This document shows positions 11,199 to 23,640 of a stretch of DNA of 64,000 nt, piece after piece. Numbering within the stretch: the first letter of the stretch is position 1; every line of letters starts with the position of its first letter. The stretch is from Microcebus murinus (lineage: Eukaryota > Chordata > Mammalia > Primates > Cheirogaleidae), in contig NC_134110.1 of the NCBI RefSeq assembly GCF_040939455.1, forward strand, positions 101,957,001-102,021,000. Direction: 5' to 3'. The position numbers were made by a program, and so were the translations under genes. The notes under the pieces are model-generated. The model had not been told where the DNA came from. It saw only the letters and a list, made by a program, of their open reading frames with translations, and searched no databases.

Positions 11199-11502
11199 AT
11201 CCAAGAGTGAAATAAACAAATAACAGCAAACACCAAATTCCTGATTTAACCTCCCAACACACAGCCCCCCAGTGCCCCTTCCCTGCCTCAGCGGTGGGCA
11301 CGGCCGTCCCCGTGCAGTTCAAGTCAGACACAGGGAGCTGCCCATTCCTTTCTTTCCACGGTCCCCACCTCACATCACTAAGCAAGGTCTGATGGTTTTA
11401 CCTGCAAAATGTGTAATGAACCTGTTTCCTTCTTGTCACCTCCACAGCTACCAGTCTTGTATGAGACATCGTTGTCTGTCCCCGAGAATGATTGCACCAG
11501 AC
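10640..11502 (+). mobile_element. L2 LINE, reverse-transcriptase part
   Basis: This stretch follows the L2 ORF2 reverse-transcriptase region in sense orientation. Landmarks are 'GTGACACCACGCTCTCCCGG' (10921), which encodes the RDTTLS segment, and 'CATCTATATGCCGAGGACTT' (11089), which is the catalytic YADD region now reading YAED. Downstream, 'CTGAGGCACAGACTTGTG' continues the same frame before it stops at 11198. The element is interrupted by MER5A and resumes at about 11655. Divergence is high, as expected for a family that stopped moving before the eutherian radiation. Confidence 0.75.
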
Positions 11503-11653
11503 CAGTGGTTCTGGAAGTGTGATCCCTGGACCAGCAACTTCAGAATCAACTGGGAAATTGCTAGAAATGCAAATTCTGAAATACTGAAGCAGAGACTCTG
11601 GGATGGGGCCCAGTGATCTGTGCTTTAATAAGCCCTCTTAGGAGTCTGATGCC
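11503..11653 (-). mobile_element. MER5A hAT-Charlie MITE
   Basis: Starts with the CAGTGGTTCT terminus and includes 'GACCAGCAACTTCAGAATCA', 'GAAATGCAAATTCTGAA', and 'GGGGCCCAGTGATCTGTG', the MER5A body read in reverse. The distal terminus is missing or diverged. It sits inside the L2 copy. Confidence 0.8.
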
Positions 11654-11654
11654 T

Positions 11655-12195
11655 TCCGGAAGACTTACTTGTCTTCTGCTTCATTTTTGTCTTCCAATGG
11701 CTACACATATGCTTTTTAATTTCTTTTACATAGCACATTATGTTCTACACACTGTAGCCCCTTTCGAGATCCCTGATCTATAGCATGTTGTCCGTCGGCC
11801 CCACACTCCTACTCACTGGCCTCCTCTGTTCCTTCACTGCCCGACTCACATCTCCCTCTGTGCCTCACTCTCACCGCCCATCACTCCTGAAATTCTCTTT
11901 GCTGATCCTTCCCTATCTGACTCCTTATTGTTCAGCTTTCAGCTGAAATGTTAACTCCACTAAGGATTTCCCCTGACCGTGGCATGTAATTACACACCAA
12001 CTTGTTTTCTGTTTCATTTTGTTCATAGCACTTATCACTACTTAAAATTATATTATTTATTGGTTTACTTGGCTATTATTTGTCTCTCACAATAGAATTT
12101 AAACTTTAGCAGAGCAGCGACCTTCTCTGTCTCCCTCATTGTTCTATTGCCAACACCAGGAACCGTGCCTGACACACACGTGATGAGGAATCGTC
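11655..12195 (+). mobile_element. L2 LINE 3' part (continues 10640-11502)
   Basis: 'TTTCAGCTGAAATGTTAACT', 'AAGGATTTCCCCTGACCG', 'CATAGCACTTATCACTACTT' and 'TTGTCTCTCACAATAGAAT' are the consecutive L2 3' blocks. The orientation and order suit a single L2 copy of about 1.5 kb split by MER5A. Confidence 0.8.
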
Positions 12196-13448
12196 TTCAG
12201 CAAACCGTGAGCGTGGTACTGGCGGAATCAGGGGGTGGGAAGCAAGCTCAAATACACACTGCCTGTCTATACTCCGCTGGAGACAAACTGCTTCTCCTTC
12301 ACCACATATACCCCCAGATGACGGCTGGTCCACCCAAGATGTAGCACTTTATTGGGACTTACAGTGGCCCCCACTGCAGTAGTTGAGCACTATTAATAGT
12401 TGGCCACAGCAAGTCTTCAGTAAACGGCAGCTGGGAATCATAGCTTCGTGTCCAGCATCTGACAGCACGAGTTTCTACCTTGCACTTCCTTCACCTAAAC
12501 ATTTTTCACTTCTTGAGCATCTATTATTTTAATTGAACTTTAGAATTCTTTTCCAGTTTCAAAAAATCCCCAAAGGGATTCTGATTTGAATTCTATTATA
12601 TTTATATTGTAGATTAGTTTGGGATTTAACGAGGGCTACAGAGGAGAGGGTTTATACTTAGACATGTGAAGTAATAAAGGTAATCTTGGAACAATTTCCT
12701 ACTGGCTTACTTAATACCTGACATATTTAAATGCCTTATATTAGGTCCCCTCTCAAGCATTTTAAAATTGACAGTTTTCAAATATGTCATGGAAGAAAAA
12801 AAAAAAAACCAAGTTTTCCCAAATGGCTTGTAGGGTTTGCTCACAGGAAGAATTCCAAAAGGAATATGTAATAAGAATATGTAATAATGGTCGACAGTTC
12901 CATAAACAGTGTCAGATATTTCAGTGTGTTGGTTACATCCAAGTCTGGGAACTATAATCAAAATAGAGTCTTTGGGGCTGTGTGTGGAAAAATATAATTT
13001 TCAAAATGATTCCTTTAAAATCTCTTATAGTTTAAGTGAGTTGCTTTTCTGGTGTGCCAGCTGTATTGACATGGGCTGGAATTCCTTTTCTGACGAAAGA
13101 ACTAATACGCAATATTTTCTTGATAGACAAAATAAATAAGAGGTAAACAAAAGATTATCACCAGTTATTTTTGGGGAGGGTGGGAGGAAACTACATATGT
13201 AGTAGATGAGAAAGATATTTAAAGAAATACAGAGTTCTTAAAAACCAAAAATTAGGTAGTTATAATTACAGAGATATAAAGATTCTCAGTCTTGCCTTCT
13301 TGCTCTCTTGGGGCAGCTTACCACATAAATTATTTGGTGAACTTATAGATCTTATACATTGTATTAGCATTTAGCATAATTAATATTAAATATAAGTTCT
13401 CTGACATGTCCATATTAGAAAATACTGATGCTAAACTAATCTAAGAAA
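12196..13448. other. AT-rich unique DNA
   Basis: No gene recognised. A short local duplication (GAATATGTAATA twice near 12860-12885) and a 14-base A run near 12796 are the only structure seen. Confidence 0.5.
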
Positions 13449-13660
13449 TGGACATATATATGTGTATATATGTATGTGTGTATACATGCATGTATATGTA
13501 CATGTATATACACATATACTCATGTATATACATGTATGTATACACGTACATATATGTATACATATGTATGTACTGTACATATGTACATACATATACATGT
13601 ATGTATACATATGTATGTGCTGTACATATATGTGGATACATATATATGTATATGTAATAT
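13449..13660 (+). repeat. Imperfect (ATGTATAC)-type alternating purine/pyrimidine repeat
   Basis: About 210 bp made almost only of TA, TG and CA steps, such as CATACATATACATGTATG. Because ATGTATACAT-like words are self-complementary, both strands read alike and many frames stay open (Met-Tyr-Ile-His-Val-Cys-rich), which explains the spurious open frames here. Confidence 0.9.
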
Positions 13661-13954
13661 GAGATTTACTGTAATATATTTGACTTCATCAGGCTAAAAA
13701 AATCTACAGAAAATTTTACTGTGTAGGCCTTTATCTTTGTGATTCCTAAAGAATCTAGTTAGAAATTATCTTTCTTGAACTTCAACCAGAAGGAGATAAT
13801 AACACCAGAATGAAAGTGGTAAAAAAGTAATTTAAGATTATGTAGTTGTACAAATGATGTCATAACATAGGCATCCAAAGTAGAAAAAGAAAAAAAACCC
13901 ATAAAATTCTTTAATACTCACATAACAGAAGACTCATATTAGAACTCATTATTT

Positions 13955-14215
13955 CCCTTTAATTAAATTTCCATTGAGGTATATCATATATACAGTAAAG
14001 CACTCACATCTTTCTTGATGAATTTAATATACGTGTACGCCATGGATGAACCCACCCACTCCCAGCTCAAATAATAAGACATTTCCAGCATCCCAGAAGG
14101 CTTAATCATGCTCCTTCTAGCCAATATTTCCCCAGCCAGAAATAACCAGTATTTTTACCTCTATCACTGTAGAGTAGTTTTGCCGCTCTTGAACTTTATG
14201 TCATGGAGCATTATA
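13955..14215 (-). mobile_element. L1M 3' end, antisense, part 1
   Basis: 'CATTGAGGTATATCATATAT', 'AGTAAAGCACTCACATC' and 'CTAGCCAATATTTCCCCAG' resemble the reverse complement of an old L1 (L1MA/MB-like) 3' untranslated end. It continues after the nested DNA transposon. Confidence 0.6.
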
Positions 14216-14551
14216 TACAGTTATGAGCCACATAACAACATTTGGGTCAACAACAAATCACATATGTGAAGGTGGTCCCATAAGATTATAATAGAATATC
14301 ATATTTTTACTGTAAGCTTTCTTATGTTTAAATACAAAAATACTTACCACTGTGTTAAAACTGCCTACCGTGTTCAGTACAGGAATAGGTTTGTAGCCTG
14401 GGAGCAATAGGCTATACCATATAGCCTAGGTGTACAGTAGGCTAGACTACCCAGGTTTGTGTAAGTATACTCTATGATGTTTGCACGACAAAATGGCCTA
14501 ACAATACATTTCTCAGAACATACCCCCGTTGTTAAGTGACGCATGACCGTA
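14216..14551. mobile_element. Tigger-like (TcMar) nonautonomous DNA transposon
   Basis: Terminal inverted repeats are visible: TACAGTTATGAGCCACATAA at the left end and, in reverse complement, TACGGTCATGCGTCACTTAA at the right end. The interior includes 'GGCTATACCATATAGCCTAG' and is itself partly palindromic. Length (336 bp) and the TA-type ends suit a Tigger-class MITE, with no transposase. The exact subfamily is not assigned. Confidence 0.75.
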
Positions 14552-14645
14552 AATGTAGTATGTACATTTTGGGACCAGCTTCTTTCACTTAACACTATGT
14601 GAGATTCATCCATGTCAGTGCATGTTCAACTTTCATTTCTGTAAC
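14552..14645 (-). mobile_element. L1M 3' end, antisense, part 2
   Basis: 'CAGCTTCTTTCACTTAACAC' and 'GAGATTCATCCATGTCAG' are the next segments of the same antisense L1 end, showing that the DNA transposon landed inside it. Confidence 0.6.
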
Positions 14646-15219
14646 TGAAGAGAAACAGTAAAAAATTGGAGAAAGTTTGGAAAAGAATAAAGAAATAGCT
14701 AAAATTTGGTTAATTAAACATCAGGCCTGCATGTACATTTAAGTTCCAAGTCCCCAAATGAAAACCATTATCTCCTTCCTGTTCATAATTCTCACATCCC
14801 CAAAATGGCCGTGCCGTGACCTTCCCAGGGACCCTAAGCCAGACAGAACCTGCCAGGCTGGACATACAAGAGTGAAGAAGACAGGCTTATGGTACAGGGA
14901 CTCAACTTGCAGGATTAGGACAATGGAACTGTTTCAGAGTATTTAGTGAATGAGTATCTTGGATATTTTGTCGAATGAAAGGGAGTGATTCTCATTTCTG
15001 CTGAAAACATGGTAACAGGTTAGAGTCTTAAATTGTAGAGGATGGTGCCAAGTTAAGTATGAGAAGGATTTAATACATATAAAAACATGGAATAATATAG
15101 AAGAGGATTATATATCCTCTGTACACCTGTACAGCACCTGTACACCTAGGTGCTCTGTGGGGATTTTGGAAAAAAATAAGAAATAGTTATGTTCACTAAG
15201 CACATGAAAATGTTGACTT
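14646..15219. other. Unique DNA
   Basis: No gene recognised. A small symmetrical motif (TACACCTGTACAGCACCTGTACACCTAGGTG region near 15121-15151) is composed of repeated CACCTGTACA words. Confidence 0.45.
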
Positions 15220-15660
15220 TCTATAGCAATAAGATAAATAAATATTAAAACAATAATAAAAAGAAATTTTAACATTTAAATTTGCAAAAGTCAAAAAGGT
15301 ACCAATATCGGTGATGGCCAGAGTGTAAGGCATGAGCCCTCTAAAACACAGTTGGTTGGACATAAACCTGATTCTTAAGAACAATTTGTCAGCATGAATC
15401 CGAGACCTTAAACATCTTTATACTCTAGTTCATTAATGTCATGTCTAGGAATTTATTTTAAGGAAATAAAGATGAAAGTTATATACAAAAAGTTCATCAC
15501 AATATTATTTGTAACAGCAAAAGTTTTTAAAAATCCTAATATCCAAATAATAAGATGATAATTGAAAGAATATTATATAACAATATGATGGAATATTATA
15601 CAGCCAATTAAAATTATTTTTAAAAGAATATTTAATAGCATGAGAATATAAAAAGATATT
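15220..15660 (+). mobile_element. L1ME/HAL1-like LINE fragment
   Basis: 'TAGGAATTTATTTTAAGGAA', 'CATCACAATATTATTTGTAA', 'ATGGAATATTATACAGCC' form the typical 3' ORF2 end of old L1M copies. Frame is destroyed. Confidence 0.65.
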
Positions 15661-15889
15661 AATATAATTTCTCCATAATTCTCACCATAAATATAGTGAA
15701 ATGATGCCAGGTGAAAGAGAAAGGTATACAATTATTTGTAGCAAATGTCATACCTGTTTTCTGCCTGACTTGTATAATGCTTTTAAGAATTAAGCTTCCA
15801 GGGACCTTGAGCTCTGACTTTCTGCAGAACACTTTGGTACCACTGTGCTGGCGGAACCTGGTAAACAGGAAGGGCAAATAATCCGGCTG

Positions 15890-16640
15890 CCTTCGTGAGA
15901 CACAGGGGGCCAAAAAGTAGGAGATGAACCTTACAAAGCAAGAGTGGCCTGCAGCATTGTAAAGTTGTAAGGGCGCTAATGGTCTAGGCAAGCCAAGTCA
16001 TTCCCCCTCACGACAAAGGTCAAGATACTGCATCTGGTGCCCCTGCCACATGGATGTGGAAGCAACACGTACCACGCTTGGGATGACTGCTCCAACCCAT
16101 TTATCGGATAACTGGGAAATCTGCCTGTTCAGAGTGCGGCCCAATGCAAGGGACACCTCTGCTGTGGCCTAAGTCCTGCCACTCAGGCCATATGGCCCAG
16201 CAGACCCCACAGCGGGAGAGCATCTGTTGTGTGGCAGTTCCCCGAGTTTCTGGAGTGAGCGCCCCCTGCCTTCTGCAGCGGAGAACAGTTTGAACAGCAG
16301 TTCCCTTGTGCTACTGGGCCCTAGGACAGATTAAGCACTTGGCAACGGGGTACCAGGTGACAGTGTGACCAGGGTGCTCATCATGGGCTGGGATTTGTCA
16401 CAAGGCAGAGCAGGCCCAGGAGCAATTCACTGTGCTATGGAAATGATGCCATGGGGGCTCTTGCCAGAGGCAGGCCAGAGAGCACAAGGAAGGAACATAA
16501 GCATGCCTCCCCCTTAGCTCTATCAGGCCTGCAGGACACCGGTACAGGGGAAAAACGGGGGCTCTTCCTGGGTTGGTGCAACGTATCTGTAGGAGCTGAA
16601 CGCGGACTGCAGCTTTACCAGAGCCAATTTTGAAAACTGG
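15890..16640 (+). mobile_element. Possible ERV-L (class III) pol relic
   Basis: The segment 'CCTTGTGCTACTGGGCCCTA' and its surroundings resemble the pol region of ERV-L/MaLR-type endogenous retroviruses, with many stops in every frame, so nothing functional remains. No flanking LTR pair was found. The call is from recognition of a single stretch and needs a protein-level search to confirm. Confidence 0.45.
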
Positions 16641-16927
16641 CAACATCCACGTAACCCACGTCTATCAGGACAGGTCTTCTACTTTTGAAGAATGATCTGG
16701 TATACAGACCTGCTCAAAGATAGTACAGACTAATCTCTCAAAAATTGTATGCTTCATAAGAAAATATCATCATTCTATAATTGCAGTACTAATCTTAGAT
16801 CATTTGTGGCTTTATTTGTTATAGCCAGATTATTTAACTGGAATAAATGAACAAAACTTTTGATTTATCTAGTAAACAATCACTAGAATTCTCAGGCCAA
16901 TTTTTAATGAGGTGTTGATATGCTCTA

Positions 16928-16980
16928 CATACACATATTGGTATATGTGGAATGTGTGTGCATGTATGTGTGTGTGTTCA
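16928..16980 (+). repeat. TG-rich microsatellite
   Basis: Imperfect (TG)n/(TATG)n run including GTGTGTGTGTTC. Confidence 0.7.
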
Positions 16981-17044
16981 TTCTTGGTAGTTTACTGTAT
17001 TTCCCCAGGATAAAATTTTATATGCATGGTATTAGACACATAAC

Positions 17045-17103
17045 CCTCTATCTATCCATCTATCGATACCTATTGATTTATTGATCTATTGATCTATCTA
17101 GGC
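17045..17103 (+). repeat. (TCTA)/(GATC)-type tetranucleotide repeat
   Basis: Imperfect repeat of CTATCTATCCATCTATCGAT then TTGATCTATTGATCTATC. Confidence 0.8.
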
Positions 17104-19770
17104 CACCTAAATTTTTGTCCTTAATCAGAGATGCTCTGACTTTAGCTACTCATGAAGTTTTAGTGATAGTTTTTTTTGCATTCAGTAACAGAAGGAATAG
17201 AATGGATTTGTGACTGGATTCTTTGGTATCTAATTTGAATTTTTCATTTACACAGCTGGTTTTATTTGCTCCGAGGTATTACTGCAAAGAATGATAGAAG
17301 TAGCACATGTGTTATACTTAGCTCAAGACTCATTTAAACATTTTATCTTCCAAATCCTGAACTACAATTGACCTCTTCAAAGTTCAGGTTTATACTTACT
17401 CCTGGAATTATTAAAATTCCTGTTTTTATAAAGGAAATCACAGAAAAAAAATTGGTGGGAATAAAACCTGTGTCCCAAAAACTACCAGATAATCATAAGT
17501 GGAACTAAAATAATTGATTTAATTTTCCTTAAATAACTCTAAAAGTATTGGAATTAATTATATAAGTAAAGCAATTTCATATTTGCTAGTAATCCATTTG
17601 TTTCAAAAATAATTTATGTTGGTTTACTTTACTATCAAGGCTCCTGATTGTATAAAAGTCAGGCACAAAGGGCCTCTTGAATTTTGTTTTATCTTCAAGT
17701 ATTAGGAAACTTACATTTGGATATTTAACTTTATATTTTGATGATGAGTTTTTCTTTATAGTATCTATTATAAAGCTACTAGAGAAAGAAATATAGTGGT
17801 GGAACTATAAAAAGATACATAAAATATGTCATGTGGAGCAGTTCATATTAATCTTAAGACTGTAAGTTGCTGCAACTTGGGATATTCTGAGGTAGTAAAT
17901 CACTTCTTTTTAATCTAGTTTCATTTTAGAAAGATAAAGTGCATTATTTGTAAAAATACTATTTTCCACCCAAAGGCACTGTTGATTATCTATGGAAACA
18001 ACAGAAAACATGTCTTCAGCAAAACTTAGGAGTGAACACTGTGCTTTGCAGCGACATTAAATGGTATAAAGCGTTTGTACCTTGCCACTCACTCCCTTTA
18101 TTTGTTTATCACCCCCTTGGAAGCGGGGGTGGGAAAAGTTGAGGAGGAGGAAGAAGATTTGTGCCAAGGTCACAGCAGGACCAAGAGCATGAAGGCAGCG
18201 AGCACGGGCCATTCACCAGGAAGGCGCGCACTTTGGTGGGGCAGGACCGATGGCACAGGTGCCCAGACGGTCAGGAGTGATGGGCAGAGAACGTGCCTGA
18301 GCACAGAGGCTATTGGATGCAGAGGAGGAAGGACCTTGCTTGTAGGTGACAGCAGGGGGTTATTGAAAGCATATATCTTTAATAGGTCTTTAGCATAAAC
18401 AGTGACTGCTTTCAGTAGGTATATTTACCCCAAGGATATAGGTAAATACTACAAAGCAGGAAAACCTCCCCCCTCCCCGCAAATCTCGTAGTTAAATATT
18501 TATTTAGGTAGATAGTATTTATCACTTCATCTGTATGGTTTATTATATAATAGTAGACAGATTGTTAAATACTTCTATAGGGCTCCTTTTTAAAAAATAA
18601 ACTCTCAAGAGTGACAGTGTCATATTAGCATGCATTGCAAAAAGCAACTGTTCATGAACTGCCTGACCATTTACTATAGCTAAAAGCATTTTTTAAACTA
18701 CTACTTCTCTGGGAAAATTTCACTTTAGTAATCATACATCCAGACAAACAAAAACAAAACCTTAGCTTGGACACTGCTGTGTATTAGAAAATATAAATTT
18801 TATTCTGTATTCCTGGATTAAAGGCAATAAAATTTCAATTTTCAGGGAACTGGCTTCTTCCTAAATTAATTATACACTCACAGACTTATTGTGCCCTCTT
18901 AACATTCTGAGTCTTGTTATACTTTCACACTTGTGTTTACCACCTTATCACTTTGATGATTCTTTTTCCTGATAAAAACATGCTAAACGACAAAGCTTAC
19001 TCAGGAAACCCAAAGTAGTTTGTCTCAATCCACAGAAGTTTTGCCATGGCATGTTAATATGCTGGAGCTAAACGAACTTGTTATTTGATTTTTCTTGCCA
19101 ATGAATGCGGCCCGATTTGAGTAGCAGCAGCCCCTGCAACATTGCCCCAGATCAGCAAAGCCAGGGACGTCTGCAAACCTTCACAGGAATCTCGAGGAAC
19201 TGCCGTCTGCTGCTGAGGGCCTGACTTGACAGCAGCTCTGTCTGTCAGCTCTGGGTGTTGGTGCAGATTTCACTGAGACCCTTTATCAGAATGGATGGCC
19301 TAGCACAAAGGGTTGGCCTAATTTTCTCTTCTTTCTACCTGTGGTAAGAGGCACATAGGAGATTTACATGCACAAACGGTGTGTTTTAATCAATAAACCC
19401 TAAAATTGGTTTCAATATGTCAATATTTAGAATATCAAAAGGAAAAGTGATTTATAAGTGGTGACACATCTATGATCTAGAATTATTTGAGAAAAAGATG
19501 CAGGTTATTTTTTTGGCCCCACCCCTCTCCCATCAAGATGCAGTTTAATATAAGACATTAAATATAGTCACTATTTGTAGTTGGCAGTCTCCACACCCAC
19601 TGTAGGTTTATGGAACTTAATAGGAAGACATGGTTCTAATGACTCTTCCAAAACATCTTATTATTATTATGTGGGCACTTTTGAGAAGCTACCCATATGA
19701 AGAGATCCACATGTAAGATTCCAGAAGATCTTACTGTGCCATTGAACGTAAGCCCTCACTGTGGCTCCTG
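17104..19770. other. Mostly AT-rich unique DNA
   Basis: No gene or repeat family recognised. 18120-18360 is a more GC-rich stretch with a 107-codon plus-strand frame that resembles nothing known to me. Confidence 0.5.
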
Positions 19771-19780
19771 GCTGCAGCAG

Positions 19781-19961
19781 TCACAGCAGGCAGGACAAAC
19801 CCTGGACGTCGTCCTACCCTCCTCAGGCTTACTGACAGATGTCGAGTTAGAGGAGATAGCCGGGGCCTTATGCAAGACCACAGTAAAAACAGGAAAACAA
19901 TTTAGACATAGAGAACAATTGAATCTTTATCTTCTCTTCCAAAAATGTTTCAGTATTCAAG
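19781..19961 (+). other. Weak candidate exon
   Basis: An open stretch is bounded by a CTGGCTGCAGCAG acceptor-like end and an AAG/GTAAAA donor-like end. The 60-codon translation contains an acidic LTDVELEEIAGAL segment followed by a basic GKQFRHREQ segment. No family recognised. Splice-site scores are only moderate. Confidence 0.2.
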
Positions 19962-22229
19962 GTAAAAAAAAAGATTCAGCTATACTTTAAGCAACAAAGT
20001 CATTATCTATTTAATTGCATAGCTATGTATTTCAGAAGTACAAGCCCTGCATGGAAAAGTTCAGGATAGTGTACGTTCCAAACTCATTTCAGTAATAAAT
20101 GAATCTTATGGGCAGGTACTCACTTCAGTAGATAAATAGATGACACATAGACAGATACAGTTATATAAAGATATGTAATTGACGCCACCTCTCTCCCTTC
20201 ACTTTGTGCCCATTCCCTATGGGATCTAGGAACATAGGGTTTATCAACCTCTTTTCTCAATGTGCACTAGATAAACGTCCAATGTGCAACACAAGCATCT
20301 AAGTAAAGTTCCCTCCCCACCACCACCATTATAAAATTTCAGTCCCGTACCCCAATCCACAGGGCTACCTACCTGCCAGGATGAAGAGAGTTTCCAGCTG
20401 AAGAATCCATGGATGTTTTAATAGGCGCCCAGGCAAGCCCCAAGGCTGCACCAATTCACAGCTGCTCTCTCTGCCCTGTAACGCTCCCAGGAAGAGTCAC
20501 TGTGTTGCACAGTGTTTGCTAAAAGCCTTCCTGAAGGAACATCTTGAAGCCAGTGTATACAGAGGCACCTGGCAATGCCCCTCACTGAGACAGAGCTGCT
20601 GGCAGCGAATCCCACTCCTTCCACCGGAAAGTCCGTCTTACGCTGCTACGGGAAAAACGGCGCTGAATTGTTAGTCATCTAGAATATTTTTTTCAACTTA
20701 GCAACAAAATAGATTTTTGAAGAAAATTAATCTGAAGCTACCTCTACAAATTAGACAGGGGGTTTCTGAGTCGGTAAATTGGATTTAAGGAATTGTTTTT
20801 GTATAAATAGATTTGTGTCTACATTTTCAGGTAAATAGAAGGAACACATCACCTGTTCCACATATAAACTTCCAGCTAACTATGGAGAGGTCAGTTAGAT
20901 GAAGGCAATTGGGGAAAAATTATAAGAATACAATTCTACAAATGAAATGTTATTAAAAAAAGTTGTGGCCTGGTATTTTTTCTCTTTGATTTTGACAATG
21001 AGGAAAGAAAATTATAAACACTTTGAGTAATGAACTTGGGTTCCATGGAACTCACAATAGAAGTGAGATTACCATGTATTTTGATTGACGTTAGAAGTCT
21101 ATTCCTGTTTATTTAACTCTGAGTTACCATTATTTTGATATTAAGTTAATAGAGAGGGAAAAAACATACCATCATCTTGTCAAGCTAAGCGAAGAAATAG
21201 ATATGATTTCCTACTGGGAAATTATAAACATATCTTCTTTCCTGTTGGGATAAAATCAGAACTGGAGTTCATTTCCTGTTGGGGTTGTGCTAGCTGTCTC
21301 TGTGACACTGTAAGTATGGAAGTAGTGAGATTGTTTATATATCAGAATTATGATCATGAAAAATATCTGTGTAGGAAAAAAATGCAAAGGACCGCCTACA
21401 GTATAGGAACATGAGATAATCAAATGCATATGTGGGTACTTTAACTATATTTTGAGAGTAAATTCTTGAATTTACATAATTAGCATGTGCTTTTCTTCAG
21501 ATGGTTAGTTTTTCCCCCATCTGAATATGTCATTTTTTTCTTTATTATAGTTCAGTGAGTATTTACTAAAGGCTCATTTTATCATATTAATACTGAAACT
21601 ATGAGCTTACTTCTTTTTTGGTTAAGTATAGTTACATGTCTATCTGAATGAAGGGTATTTAGAGTTTCTGAGCTTTACAGGACAAAGCATGGCCTGTGGG
21701 GGCTTTTCATGAAGGTTAACCCACTTCTGTGAATTGGAACTTCATGGGACTTAGCAGTTCTATGGGGATTTTCAGTCCCTTAAGGGGTGTTTGAAAAACA
21801 ATATGCATTCTTGGATAAATAATACATTGCTGGTACGTGTGATCACTGTGTAGATCTGTGAAAATTAGTGAAATTAAATTTCCCCTTTGGTAGCCAGACA
21901 CACGCCAATGACCCCCGTTTCCCCTGCTTTACCTGGTACAGTTCATATCATCTTCCTAACAGAAACCCTGGTCAAGTCCCCTGGCATCTACAGACATAAT
22001 AGAAGGGGGTCTCTGCCACATCATAAGGTCCTTGATGGAGAAGCCAAAATACAAGTGAAATGTAAACATTTAATGGACCTTTAATAGAACATCATTAAGT
22101 CATTATTACAATCTTCATTTCAGCTTTTCATATAGTGGAATCATTTCCTCCCTGGTTGAAGCTTATATTTGCAGAAATTTATTATTTTCCTTATAATGAC
22201 TACCAGGACATAAAGTTTGATATAAATCA
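19962..22229. other. Unique DNA
   Basis: No gene or repeat family recognised. Tetranucleotide hints (GATA) occur near 20130-20170. Confidence 0.5.
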
Positions 22230-23640
22230 TTTTATTCATTCATTCCAGAAATAGTTACTGTAAGCCTACTGTGTGGTAGGTACCTTCTAGGCCCCAGGAT
22301 ACAGAGGTAAATTAGAAAAGACACTGGCCTCATAGGGTTTACATTCTAGGAGAGGGTTTAGACAATAAAAAGTTGGTGTTCAATGCTATGGACACCGTGA
22401 TAAATACTGTGAAGAAAAATAAAGCAGAGTGGGGGGTGCAGAATGGCTCAGGAGGAGAGACAGGCAATCAGGGCAGAGTCTCCTAAGGAGGTGACATTTG
22501 AACATAGAATTCTGCCAGGTCAGAAGGGGCATCTCAAGCTACAGAAACAAAGAGTATGAAAGCCTTGAGCGAGGAAGAAGCTTGATATAAGAGGAGCAGG
22601 AAAAGACCTGATTAGGCTAAGATGGGCAAGGGACGATGAAGTTAACATGAGTTCAGAAAGACTGAAGTCAGACACTGAAGGGCGTTCTTGATCACGTAAA
22701 GAAACTTGGATTTTGTTCTCAGCATGATGTAAAGCCACTGGAAAGTTTATAGCTTAGAAATGACATAAGCAGATTTATATTTAAAATAACATCCTGTGGT
22801 TTCTAAGGGGAAAATTGAATGTGGGCTGGTGGGGGAGAGAGAGACCAGGGACAAGAGTAGAAGCAAAGACAACCAGGCAGGAAGTGGTGGTGGGGACTCA
22901 GGCTGGGAGACAGAGACAGAGGTGGCAAGATGTCAGCCTTGGACATATTCACAGGAAGAGCTGAGAAGGCTTGCTATTGGGCTGGATGTTAGGAGAGAAA
23001 TGAGTGGTGGGGTCAAGGATGCCTGAAGGATTACCACTGGGAGAATATAGTAACTATTTGTGAAAACAAGGAAGACTGGGGAAGAAGTGTGTGTCAGGAG
23101 GAACTTCCTATGACCTTGTCAGATTCGAGAAGCGCCTGATGGAGAAGTGGCCATCGAGTTCAGGGAAGTCCTCTGGGCTGGAAATCTGAAGTTGGTAAAT
23201 GTCAGAATATGGATGGTATTTAAACCCAGGGGATGGGGCAAGTCCCTCTAGGAAGTGAGTATAGATAAAGAAGAGGTCTGAGAGGTGAGCACTGAGCTCT
23301 GAGACCTCCTACAATTTCACTGAGGGGAGGAGGAGCAGGTAACGAAGACTGAGGCAGCACACGGAGGTGGGAAGAACACTGGGAGGTTATGGTGTTCTGA
23401 AGGCCAAAAGAAGAAAATGTTTCAGGAGGAAAAGAGTGATCCCTATGTTGTGTGCTCCCGACAGGTTGGCTACGATGACCTGGTGACTCAGACAAAGCAT
23501 TCTCAGTCTAAATGCATGAGAGGAGCCAGAGTGGAGTGGGTTGAAGAAAGAACTCAGGACAAAGACATGCAAAGAATCTTCGGAGACACTTTCCAAATGG
23601 ATGGCTACAGGGCAACAGAGGACTAGGGCTGTGGCTGAAG
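22230..23640 (-). mobile_element. L2 LINE, long antisense copy
   Basis: Begins with the antisense L2 tail (TTATTCATTCATTCCAGAAA, then 'AGCCTACTGTGTGGTAGG'), continues through the 3' untranslated region and into the reverse-transcriptase region. In the minus frame, 23220-23495 reads ETFSSFGLQNTITS and then SPLRPLLYLYSLPRG, matching the L2 order of the palm domain. The 23387-23665 frame gives the preceding FFNPLHSG segment. At about 1.4 kb it is one of the longest ancient repeats in this window. Confidence 0.75.
23220..23640 (-). pseudogene. Decayed L2 ORF2 reverse-transcriptase fragment
   Basis: Two overlapping minus-strand frames each hold part of the L2 reverse transcriptase (FNPLHSG and ETFSSFGL, then LRPLLYLYSL), so a frameshift separates them. 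The catalytic YADD box is not preserved in either. There is no plausible start, promoter or intact enzyme. It is a pseudogene fragment. Confidence 0.6.

Noticed and set aside
13441..13697. Four overlapping open frames rich in Met, Tyr, Ile, His, Val, Cys
   Set aside because: They are translations of an alternating TA/TG/CA microsatellite on both strands.
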